A stretch of 64,000 nt of DNA from an uncultured Bacteroidota bacterium (GTDB taxonomy: Bacteria > Bacteroidota > Rhodothermia > Rhodothermales > UBA10348), in contig CALFHN010000050.1 of assembly GCA_937876355.1 (NCBI GenBank), forward strand, positions 39,433 to 103,432, written 5' to 3'. Below the pieces are notes generated by a model. The model was not told where the DNA came from. It ran no database searches and worked only from the letters and a program-made list of their open reading frames with translations. The position numbers and the translations under genes are program-made. Shown here in pieces: positions 27,554 to 36,356 of the stretch (the first letter of the stretch is position 1; each line of letters starts with the position of its first letter).

Positions 27554-28258
27554 ATGGCTCTCTTTAAAAGAATCGCGCTGTTTTTCCTTTTGTGTGCAGC
27601 TGTAGTACCAGCCATTGCTCAAATAAAAACTGATGTCGGAATTAGTTTCGGAGTTGGAATCCCCCAAGCAGAGTTTGGGGACAATCTGGATAATCTTGGC
27701 TTCGGAATTCAATTAAACGGAGCCATTGGAATACGCGGAATTCCAATATCGGTAGGTGCGGACTTTGATTTTATGATATACGGTCACGAGCGCAGAAATG
27801 AACCTTTTTCCCAGACCATCCCAGACGTAACCGTTAAGGTTGTTACGGATAACAACTTAATTGCTGGTCATTTCTTTTTGAGATTGCAGCCAGACCAATT
27901 CCGGATTAGACCCTATGCCGACGCTTTAATTGGCTTTAAACATCTGTATACCGATACAAAAATCACAAATGAAGGGTTTGAAGAACAAGAGATTGCCAGA
28001 TCAACCAACTTCGACGATACGGCGCTTAGTTATGGATTCGGAGCTGGATTACAGATTCAAGTTTACGTGAGTCCAGAAGATTCAGAGTCTTCTATGGACG
28101 TTTCTCTTGACTTCGGTCTCAAGTACCTTTTGGGGTCGGAGGCTTCTTATTTGAAAGAAGGGTCCATACGTAGAGAAAATGGTCAGGTGACCTTTGATGT
28201 AAAACAGTCTAAAACTACGCTACTTTTACCCTATGTGGGTGTGGTTCTGTCGTTTTAG
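27554..28258 (+). CDS. Outer-membrane beta-barrel protein, uncharacterised
   Basis: A 234-residue secreted protein: signal peptide to residue ~22 (AAVVPAIAQ), then alternating hydrophobic strands typical of the OmpA/OmpW-like small barrels of this group (DVGISFGVGIPQAEFG, GIPISVGADFDFMIYG, IRPYADALIGFKHLYTD). It ends in an aromatic barrel terminus (LLPYVGVVLSF). Function unknown. It is divergent from the broken multicopper oxidase gene with 63 bases between them. Confidence 0.75.
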   Translation: MALFKRIALFFLLCAAVVPAIAQIKTDVGISFGVGIPQAEFGDNLDNLGFGIQLNGAIGIRGIPISVGADFDFMIYGHERRNEPFSQTIPDVTVKVVTDNNLIAGHFFLRLQPDQFRIRPYADALIGFKHLYTDTKITNEGFEEQEIARSTNFDDTALSYGFGAGLQIQVYVSPEDSESSMDVSLDFGLKYLLGSEASYLKEGSIRRENGQVTFDVKQSKTTLLLPYVGVVLSF

Positions 28259-28278
28259 TCCCACTCTACGGACTAGGC

Positions 28279-28554
28279 TTAACTCCGCAAAGCAGCTACA
28301 TCGTCATCAAAGTCGCCTAGCTGGTCCTTCGATACGAAACTACGCATTTCGGCAAAAAAACCAGACGTCAAATCTCGATCTAATTGTTCGGAAACCCACT
28401 CAGATTCGAGAAAACCCATCATTTTGAGATCGTATTCCCGTTCAAAGTATGCAATCAACTTTGAGAGATTGGAAGATGTGGCGGTCTCGACACCAGAATT
28501 TCGAAGGAATGAATGAATCTTCAAGGACATGCTGTCCATGGTTCTCTGTTGCAT
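28279..28554 (-). CDS. Small acidic hypothetical protein
   Basis: Not recognised. 91 residues, soluble and predicted helical (NLSKLIAYFEREYDLKMMGF, VSEQLDRDLTSGFFAEM), no signal peptide and no cysteine. Codon use looks like its neighbours. It starts 79 bases downstream of the ABM-domain gene on the same strand and might be cotranscribed with it. Confidence 0.5.
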   Translation of the reverse strand: MQQRTMDSMSLKIHSFLRNSGVETATSSNLSKLIAYFEREYDLKMMGFLESEWVSEQLDRDLTSGFFAEMRSFVSKDQLGDFDDDVAALRS

Positions 28555-28633
28555 AACGACGGTACTTTTGCTAAAAAATCGGTTTCTAGCATAGTATCGG
28601 ATCGCGCCGGCCCAACATTAAACGCTGTACATT

Positions 28634-29380
28634 CTATGAACCGGAGACCACTTTGTATCCTTTGATCGACACTTCGCCTGAAGTGTGCACTCGTTCTTGT
28701 TTTGAGGGGTCCAAAGTCATTTTCCATTGGTACCAGGACGATAAAAACGGAGATACTTTCTGCATCATTTCTGCAAATCGGCCGCTTGATTCGTACGCAG
28801 CAGCCAATTCTTGGCTATCCCAAATGGTTAATGAAAGCCCTTCGCTCTTTTCTTTCATTCCGATCAAGTACGCGGCTTGACAACCTTCCGTTTGCAGGAG
28901 AGCAGGGGTGATAACTTTAGAATACGTGTCACTCAACTCCTCAAAGCGCTCTGGATTCACTTGGGCCATGAGGAGTCGGATGTAGGGAGCTCCATTTAAT
29001 TTATTAGGGGCGTCTTCCAACGATGAGCCAGCCACAACGGGAAGGGCCTTTATAACAGGCTCATTTCGAACCGGTTTGTACTCAAGCGTATTATCTTCTG
29101 TAAGCTGGATTTTCCATTCGTTTGAAACGGCTTCAAAAGGAACATTTTCCTTGATCAAATCACCGTATTGAGTGCTGTCCTCGTATGTTTCTGCCTGTTC
29201 TTGGGTTTTCCAAAGCGTGAACGATATAAATTCTGATTCATGTTCGGTGCTCCGAATGAGTTGTGCAAATACGCAGCCGTCTACCTTCAAAAGCGTAGGT
29301 CCAACTCTGTGATTATAGAACCGTTCAAAAGCAACGGTTGCTTCGGGTTTAATTCCCAACTGCACAAATCGCATAAACAT
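28634..29380 (-). CDS. Tandem ABM-type (antibiotic biosynthesis monooxygenase fold) protein
   Basis: 248 residues made of two dimeric alpha/beta-barrel (ABM) domains. Domain 1 (residues 1-100) has FVQLGIKPEATVAFERFY, then DGCVFAQLIRSTEHESEFIS and FTLWKTQEQAETYEDS. Domain 2 (~130-245) repeats the pattern with LLMAQVNPERFEELSDTY, EGCQAAYLIGMKEKSEGLSL and TIWDSQELAAAYESS. No cofactor-binding residues are evident; such proteins can be cofactor-free oxygenases, haem-degrading enzymes or stress proteins. It has no signal peptide. Confidence 0.75.
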   Translation of the reverse strand: MFMRFVQLGIKPEATVAFERFYNHRVGPTLLKVDGCVFAQLIRSTEHESEFISFTLWKTQEQAETYEDSTQYGDLIKENVPFEAVSNEWKIQLTEDNTLEYKPVRNEPVIKALPVVAGSSLEDAPNKLNGAPYIRLLMAQVNPERFEELSDTYSKVITPALLQTEGCQAAYLIGMKEKSEGLSLTIWDSQELAAAYESSGRFAEMMQKVSPFLSSWYQWKMTLDPSKQERVHTSGEVSIKGYKVVSGS

Positions 29381-29416
29381 AGTATCGCCCGCTGGTTGAT
29401 CAGGGTAGATTACGGA

Positions 29417-32400
29417 TTAATTACTGGGTTCGCGCGCCATCAGGTCAAGGAGTCGTTCAACTCTTGATTTCGCATAACCGACTTTGGGTTGTAGCGAAGC
29501 ATCCGCTTCCGCCCAAAGGTCTATAAAATTGGAATAAGCTTCGATCGCTTCCTTGTTTTGCCCTGTTCGGCTGTAGAGTTCGCCCATTTCAAGCCAAACG
29601 ATCGGGCGATCGACGCCAATAAATTCGTTGGAAAAACCCGATGTATTGTCTTGAAAACGCTCCAATACGGCCAACGCTTGCTCCGTGCTATCCATTTTAG
29701 CCAACAAGAATCCTTCATCATTCAGAAAGCAAGTAGCACACGACAGCTGCTTGCGTCCCTTTCGCAAAATGGCTACCGCTTCGGAAGAACGACCGTTGGC
29801 CAATTCAATGAATGCGCGCGCAGGGAATTTTAAAAAGTCACCTTGTTTGACTTCCGAAGGGATTTCCTTCTCAAAACGATCCATGTAAAGCTTAGCTGCA
29901 TCCAAATTTCCCAAACGGGCCTCGAGATAAGCCATCTCTGAATAAGGGCGGGACAGCGTAGGAATGGAGTCAAACGGTATCTGTCGGAGGCCTTCAGCCA
30001 GTAATTTTTTTGAATTTTCGGGGTCCTCTTGAATGTCCAATGCATGCTTGGCGTCCCAAATAAACGAAAGTAAACCAGCCCCGGCTTCTCCACGATCGGT
30101 TTCGTTTTTGGCGACCTGGCGGGCATGATTTTCAGAATCATTCATCCTACCTGTCATACCCGCCCAAATCGCGTTTAATCGAGCATCGTAAGACAGCCAA
30201 ATGGGTAGGGAGGACTTTTGGGCAATCGTAATTAACGTGTTTGCATTTTGAAATTGACCTTGCAAGACCGCAAGATGAAAACGCAAGGCAGGGATCATGG
30301 TTTGATCGGGAAATGAATTCTCAAATCGATCCAATAATTTGGACGCTTCATCCCACTTCTTTAAAGCCGTCAGAACAGCGAAATAATTCTGGTAATAGAC
30401 CGTTCTGTTTCCAATTTCAAGCGCGGTGGACAGGACTTTTTCAGCGTCTTCCAGTCTTCCCATTCTTTGGTAGTGAATAGAAACATTGTTCAGTGCCGCC
30501 GTATTTTTTGGATACCGATTTAATAGAGTTTCGTAAGCCGTAACCGTCTTTTCGACGTCGCCGATCACAGAATAATAATAGGCTTCTGACAGCATGCGTT
30601 CTACTTCCGGTAGCCTGTCGCGAAGCTCAAACGCTTTTTTAGAGGCTCTTAGTGTTACATCAAGCCGGCCATTCGCATTACTATTTACGACCGCAAGCTT
30701 TCTGTAAGCCATGGCAAATGTAGAATCCCTTTCAATGGCTTGATTGAGCAACTGGATGGCCCTTGGCGAATCTCCAACTTCCTCTGCTGCAACGCCTTGG
30801 GAGTATAGTCTTAACGCATCTAAGGACGCGGTAGTCACGCGGTCAAGGTCCTCGTTAGACCTAATCGACTTAATGGACTCTCCGATTCGCTCGCGCAATT
30901 CTTTTGAAAGGCGATCCACAGCGTCTATGATGTCGTCGGCCGAGCGCGCCGTTTGGCTAAGTTTGACCAATTCTGAACCATTGTGGACAGCGAACATGGA
31001 TGCTGTAAGGACATATCCGTTTCCAATCGGGCTTATTTTACCCGAAACAACCCCCTCCACGCCTTCGCGCTGGGCAATTTCCATTCCAGTATTGAGGTCA
31101 ACTAGATCATTCGGATCCCGCTCCATTCGGATGAGAGCGGATGCAATATCAGAGGACTCAACGAGTCGAATGGCCGATGACTGCGAAAGCGCGATTCGTA
31201 AGAGTTCCGTGACGCTTTCGGAGAGCGCCGCTTCCGATGTACTGTTTTCAAAATCAGCCACGAGAATGGTAGCATCTTTGTTGAGCGCACCGGACGCTTG
31301 CAGAGAGCCGAACGGTCCAATTCCTAATTCACGCATCCCCATGAAAGAAATGGTCAAAACAACTAGCGCGGTCATGGCATAAACACCCCCCCCATTGGGC
31401 CTTTTTGAGTGTCAGCCATGAAAAAGGACCTCCAATATCACGTCCTTCACTTCGTCTTCTGTCCTGATTCGCGGCAACCAGTAGAGCAGGAAGGCCAGTC
31501 ATCATCAAGATGATAGCAAGAGGCAGCACCCAGTTTGGAAGTCCTATTATTGCAATGGCCGCCCATGTCAAGACTAACACATCCCCCGCGATAGGTGCAA
31601 ACCGTGCTATGATCTTCCCATTCGTAGGAACCACACTTTTTTCAGTAGCCGAAAATGTGGTCGTCCCGGCGCTAAATGTAGCGGTTCGAGAGCCAGAAGG
31701 AGAGGTAAAAGGAAGTAGATCCGAGGCTAATTCGGCAGCATCTGTATATCGTTGGTCCGGAAGTTTAGCCAAACAACGAGCTACGACCGCAGAAAGTCCT
31801 TCAGAGACCTCTGGATTCACGCTGTTGGCCGTCGGAGGGTCTTCATTGATGATCGCGTAGATCATGGCAGCTTCATACCCTCCATCAAAAGGCCGGCGGC
31901 CGGTGAGCAATTCACAAAGCACAATGCCCAGCGACCACACGTCCGCACGAACATCGACTTTTTCACCTTTTGATTGTTCGGGGCTCATATAGGCCGGCGT
32001 ACCAATCGTAGCGCCGGCTTTGGTCAAATCTGAAGATTCATTAAGTTTTGCCACCCCAAAATCAAGGATTTTCACTTCATTACGGCTGGTTACCATAATG
32101 TTAGCAGGCTTAATATCTCGATGAACGATTCCTGCTTCATGCGCTCGGGCCAACCCATTTGCAATCTGGAGCCCAATGTTGGTGGCTTCTTCCACGGACG
32201 GGGGCACTTGGTTTAGCAAATACTTCAGCGTTTGCCCATCGTAATGGTTCATCACGATAAACAGGTGGCCATTTTCGTCTTCTACGATGTCGTGAATCGT
32301 GCAAATATTGGCATGAACCAATGCAGAAGCAGCCTTGGCCTCTTGCATGAAACGCAGCTTAGAATTCTGGTCAGAGCTCAGACTGGGCGGCAGATACTTG

Positions 32401-32510
32401 AGGGCAACTGTACGTCCCAATTTGGTATCTAGGGCCCGATACACGATCCCCATGCCCCCAGAGCCTAATTACTCTTGTATTTCATACTGGCCGACTATTC
32501 GTCCGATCAT
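29417..32510 (-). pseudogene. Ser/Thr protein kinase with TM and TPR C-terminus, nonsense plus frameshift
   Basis: A PknB/Hanks-type kinase-TPR receptor. The frame starts MIGRIVGQYEIQE (ATG 32510) and meets TAA at 32469-32471, directly before the glycine loop (LGSGGMGIVYRA). The kinase core is otherwise complete: VALKYLPP lysine, HRDIKPANIM, DFGVAK, GTPAYMSPEQ. After two hydrophobic segments the frame shifts at a run of eight C (31386-31393); seven would join it to the second half. That half has one hydrophobic helix, an adenylate-cyclase-like VADFENSTSE region and about ten TPR-type hairpins. The ATG at 32453 could start a kinase fragment lacking the glycine loop. Confidence 0.88.
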
Positions 32511-32613
32511 TTGAAGGCCCTATTCGTGCGTTTCTGGGGCAGGAGGATAGTGGTACAATAACAGATTGGTACCGCTTTCTCAATGCCTTCCGCAAAAGAA
32601 GGCCAGATATAAT

Positions 32614-32646
32614 TAGAGGGGCGCGAACAAAGTTCGCGCCCCTCTA
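32614..32646. terminator. Perfect 15-bp hairpin between STAS and kinase genes
   Basis: TAGAGGGGCGCGAAC pairs with its exact complement across an AAA/TTT loop. It lies 22 bases beyond the stop of the minus-strand STAS gene and upstream of the kinase gene, so it probably ends the STAS transcript. The T-tract is weak. Confidence 0.7.
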
Positions 32647-32667
32647 AAACATTTACGTCGTAAAAAC

Positions 32668-33012
32668 CTACACGTTCATTGACGCAGCGGCTTCTTCAAC
32701 CGAGTCATAATCCTCGAAAACCGATCCGAGAAGACGAGTCAATAAAAATAAATTTTTGATTCGATCTTTCATTCCGGCGAGTTTTACGTCTCCGTCAACT
32801 TTTTTCATGGTCGTCAGAGCACCGATGAGGGCACCGATACCGGACGAGTCCATGAAATCCGCTTTAGAAAGGTCAATTACGACATTTCGTTTACCGCTGT
32901 CGCGCAGTTCTTCGAGTTTTTCCTTGAAAGCAACTCCTTCGAGGCTACCAAGAAATTTACCAGAGATCTGGATTACGACGGCGTGATATTTCTCACTTGT
33001 AGAAAAAGGCAT
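32668..33012 (-). CDS. STAS-domain anti-sigma factor antagonist
   Basis: 114 residues, the full length of SpoIIAA/RsbV-type proteins. The core reads GKRNVVIDLSKADFMDSSGIGALIGAL, with the phosphorylatable serine in DSSG. Such proteins release an anti-sigma or other partner when dephosphorylated and are controlled by a kinase and a SpoIIE-type phosphatase. Both classes of enzyme are encoded beside it, and both are interrupted here, while this gene is intact. The kinase next door is a Hanks type, not an RsbW type, so the phosphorylating enzyme may lie elsewhere. Confidence 0.9.
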   Translation of the reverse strand: MPFSTSEKYHAVVIQISGKFLGSLEGVAFKEKLEELRDSGKRNVVIDLSKADFMDSSGIGALIGALTTMKKVDGDVKLAGMKDRIKNLFLLTRLLGSVFEDYDSVEEAAASMNV

Positions 33013-33101
33013 ATTTAATCTAGAAAAGAATGACGTTCAGCTTCAACAAAGGGACACTACCCCGTAAGTAAACAATAGTCAAGACCTGTTGCAAATTTCG
33101 C

Positions 33102-34397
33102 TTAATTAAGTCGCTTAATTACGAGCATGGTGATATCATCATTTTGTGGTTCGACGCCAGCATGCTTTTTAACTGCAGCAAAAACTGTGTCGATGTACGT
33201 TTGCGCGGGCACATCTCCCATGTTTTTTAAGAGTTCTTCCAACCGTTCCTCTTCAAACTGCTCGTGTTTTGGGTTCATGGCCTCCGTTACACCATCTGAA
33301 AACACAAACAATGTATCTCCGGGTTCAAGGACGATAGAATCTTCCTGATATTTCTGTGATCCAATAAATCCAACAACCAAACCGCCGATCATCAACGTTT
33401 CAAGGGATCCATCGGCCCGGCATACATATGGTTTGTTGTGTCCGGCGTTTGTGAATTTAAATTGTCCGGAAATGGCGTCCAGAACCCCATAAAAAAGAGT
33501 AACAAAGGACCCTCGTCTGATATTATCGGAGAGAAGGTGGTTGGAACGTTCAATGGTTTCATGGACAGACAGTCCAAAATGAGCCTGGCCTCTTAGGGTA
33601 GCTTGGCAGTTGGCCATTAGTAGAGATGCGCCCATGCCCTTTCCTGACACGTCTCCAAGTGCCATACCCCAATGGTAATCATCAATCTTGATATAGTCGA
33701 AATAATCACCACCAACGCTTTGAGCGGGAATGGATATCCCCGCAACATCAAATCCTTTGATTGTAGGGGCTTTAGATGGCAGGAGATTAGTCTGAATCTC
33801 GTAGGCTAGGCTAAGCTCTTGCTGAACGGTCGCTAGTTTTTTCTCCTCTTCGTACAGCCGTGCGGTTTCGATGACTTGGGCTGACTGACCTGCCAAAATG
33901 GACAACAATCGTTGATCTTCAATCGAAAACTCAACTCCACGCTTTTTATTATATAGGGTTAGAATTCCCACAAGGCGCGAATTGACTTGAAGGGGAACGG
34001 AGACTAAAGATCGAACTGTTCCGCTCCAATTAACGCCTTGGAATCGGGGGTCATTCAGCGGATCATTAATGACTAAAGGCTTTCGATTGATGTACATCCA
34101 GCCCAGTAAATTTTGATCAGGCGAATACGCTTAGCGATCACCAGAGCTAGCCATCGTCCGGACCAATGTTTTTGTGGGGTCATTAACGTCGTCCCCAACG
34201 AGGGTAATAACCCCCTGCTCAGCGGAAATCGCCTTTATCGACCGCTTAATAATAGTTCGAATAACTTCGTCCGTACCATAAGATGAGCCGATGGCAATCG
34301 ACAGTTCATTCAATATAGAAAGCTCTTCAACAGCACGGCGCAGCTGCTGATTTTCCCTTTCTAGTGGGGTCAATAGAGCGGTGTTCGAATCGGACAT
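33102..34397 (-). pseudogene. GAF-SpoIIE (PP2C) phosphatase, in-frame TAA in the GAF domain
   Basis: One continuous frame apart from TAA at 34131-34133. Before it: a coiled coil (LERENQQLRRAVEELSILNE) and the first half of a GAF domain (TIIKRSIKAISAEQGVITLV). After it: AYSPDQNLLGWMYINRKPLV, the rest of the GAF domain, and a complete SpoIIE/RsbU domain (SIPAQSVGGDYFDYIKIDD, MALGDVSGKGMGASLLMA, LFVFSDGVTEAMNP, NDDITMLVIKRL) with all metal-binding aspartates. The intact downstream part could be made from the ATG at 34097 as a truncated phosphatase. Its expected substrate is the neighbouring STAS protein. Confidence 0.88.
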
Positions 34398-34559
34398 GGA
34401 TTTTTATAGACTAGCGAACCGAAGGTATGATTTCGGGACTAGAAAAAAAAAGATGTATAATGGCGGTGCTTCAGCTATATAGACTACGCGTAACGGATCC
34501 CACTTGATTCACATGCGTTTCTTTGTCTCCATCATTTTTTCCTTTTGGTACCAGACCGG

Positions 34560-36356
34560 ATGCGGTCTCTCTCAAGTCTCAATTTTTATTACTGGCGATA
34601 TAAGCACCTTTTTATTCCAGGTCTTTTTTGCGCAGTTGCGTCTTCTGTATTTGCCATTATCGTTCCGATAGTGGTCCGACAGGCGGTCGACAGCATTCCT
34701 CGATTCGTGGCCACATCTCGAGCATTTCAGGGCACACCACTCGAAAATTATCTATACACTGATTTTTTTATTTCGCTGGCTACATACGGTGGAATCATAA
34801 TCATGTTGAGCATTGGGAGTGGGATTTTTTCCTTTCTCACACGGCAAACGGTCGTGGTTGCATCGAGGCACATCGAATATGATCTTCGAAATAGATTATT
34901 TAGCCAACTTCAGTCGTTGAGCCAAGATTTTTATCTTCAGCATGCTACGGGCGATATCATAACGCGAAGTACGAGCGATATCGAACAAGTCCGCCGCTAC
35001 ATAGGCCCTGCTATTATGTACACAACTAGGGCTGTGGTCACAATTGTGGTAGCTGTTTCCGTCATGTTCGTGATTTCACCAACATTGACCTGGTATACGC
35101 TCATCCCTATGCCGTTTCTGGCTGTGTCCGTCTTTTTGGTTGCTGGAATGGTTCATTCGAGAAGTGATGCCCTGCAATTTCAATATTCCCAGCTTACATC
35201 CAGAGTTCAAGAGGCATTGTCTGGCATTCGGGTCTTGAAGGCCTATGTAAGAGAGGAGGCCGAAGCAGAAGCATTTGACCAAGAAAGTGCCATCTACCGC
35301 AAAAAAAGCCTAGACTTGGCTCTGGTTGAAGCGGCGTGGCGTCCGGTGTTTTTAACTTTAGTCGGGATGTCCACTCTGATTGTGGTCTGGATTGGAGGTT
35401 CGCTGGCGATATCGGGCGAAATCACAATTGGGAACGTCGCAGAATACATTATCTATGTGGCCATGATGACGTGGCCTGTGGCCTCGATGGGGTTTGTGAT
35501 AACCATGGTCCAACGAGCTTCGGCCTCAATGATTAGGCTGAATGACATTTTTGACGCCAAACCAAGCATTTTATCTCTTCCGGAAGCTTCTTCTTTCGAT
35601 ATCGAAGGTGAGATTTCTTTCAAGGACGTTTCATTCACCCATGTCTCGAGTAACGTCAAAACTCTTGACAGCGTTTCCTTTAAAGTGGAAGCGGGGAGCA
35701 CACTGGCCATTGTTGGGCGAACCGGATCTGGAAAATCTACATTGGTCGAGCTGATACCACGGCTGTTGGATGCCGATTCAGGCAGTGTTCAAATTGACGG
35801 AATTGATGTCAAAAACCTCTCAGTCGAGAAGCTGCGAGCAGGTATTGGGTACGTGCCTCAGGATGTTTTCCTGTTTTCTGATACGTTATCTGAAAATATT
35901 TCGTTCGGCTATTTGGGAGCCGAGCAAGATCAAATAGAACAAGCGGCAGAGGAAGCAGATATTTTAGCAAATATCGATTCTTTTCAAGATGGATTCCAGA
36001 CTCTGGTGGGAGAAAGGGGGATAACCCTATCCGGGGGGCAAAAGCAGCGAACGTCAATTGCACGCGCTCTCATCAGAAAGCCCAGTATTCTTATCCTTGA
36101 CGATGCACTGTCTGCGGTTGATGTCAAAACTGAACGCACCATCTTATCACATCTCAAAAAACATTTTGGGAAGCGAACTGTCGTTATCGTGAGCCATCGA
36201 ATTTCGGCAGTCCAAGACGCCGATCACATTATTGTATTAGAAGATGGACGAATCACAGAAAGAGGTGATCATGCTGCTTTGATTTTCGAAAATGGATTTT
36301 ATGCCTCTCTATTCGCCAAACAACAACTGGAGCAAGAGTTGGAGGATTTGGCGTGA
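34560..36356 (+). CDS. ABC exporter half-transporter A (degenerate Walker B glutamate)
   Basis: MsbA/BmrCD-type half transporter: six membrane helices (residues 1-320), then a nucleotide-binding domain. Walker A GRTGSGKST is near residue 385 and the signature LSGGQKQR near 489. Walker B ends ILILDDALSAVD, with Asp where the catalytic Glu should be. That is the mark of the degenerate member of a heterodimeric exporter. The ATG at 34560 is used rather than the TTG at 34545. The stop overlaps the start of the partner (GTGA), so the two are translationally coupled. Substrate unknown; multidrug or lipid are both possible. Confidence 0.93.
   Translation: MRSLSSLNFYYWRYKHLFIPGLFCAVASSVFAIIVPIVVRQAVDSIPRFVATSRAFQGTPLENYLYTDFFISLATYGGIIIMLSIGSGIFSFLTRQTVVVASRHIEYDLRNRLFSQLQSLSQDFYLQHATGDIITRSTSDIEQVRRYIGPAIMYTTRAVVTIVVAVSVMFVISPTLTWYTLIPMPFLAVSVFLVAGMVHSRSDALQFQYSQLTSRVQEALSGIRVLKAYVREEAEAEAFDQESAIYRKKSLDLALVEAAWRPVFLTLVGMSTLIVVWIGGSLAISGEITIGNVAEYIIYVAMMTWPVASMGFVITMVQRASASMIRLNDIFDAKPSILSLPEASSFDIEGEISFKDVSFTHVSSNVKTLDSVSFKVEAGSTLAIVGRTGSGKSTLVELIPRLLDADSGSVQIDGIDVKNLSVEKLRAGIGYVPQDVFLFSDTLSENISFGYLGAEQDQIEQAAEEADILANIDSFQDGFQTLVGERGITLSGGQKQRTSIARALIRKPSILILDDALSAVDVKTERTILSHLKKHFGKRTVVIVSHRISAVQDADHIIVLEDGRITERGDHAALIFENGFYASLFAKQQLEQELEDLA

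Noticed and set aside
30744..31382. 212-codon plus-strand frame antisense to the kinase-TPR gene
   Set aside because: Low-complexity Ser/Arg-rich shadow of the TPR region, which has clear homology on the other strand.
24069..34397. Stop-codon reassignment to explain the in-frame TAA and TAG codons
   Set aside because: TAA, TAG (rpmI) and TGA (ABC and permease genes) all act as ordinary terminators at proper gene ends in this window, and most genes have no internal stops.
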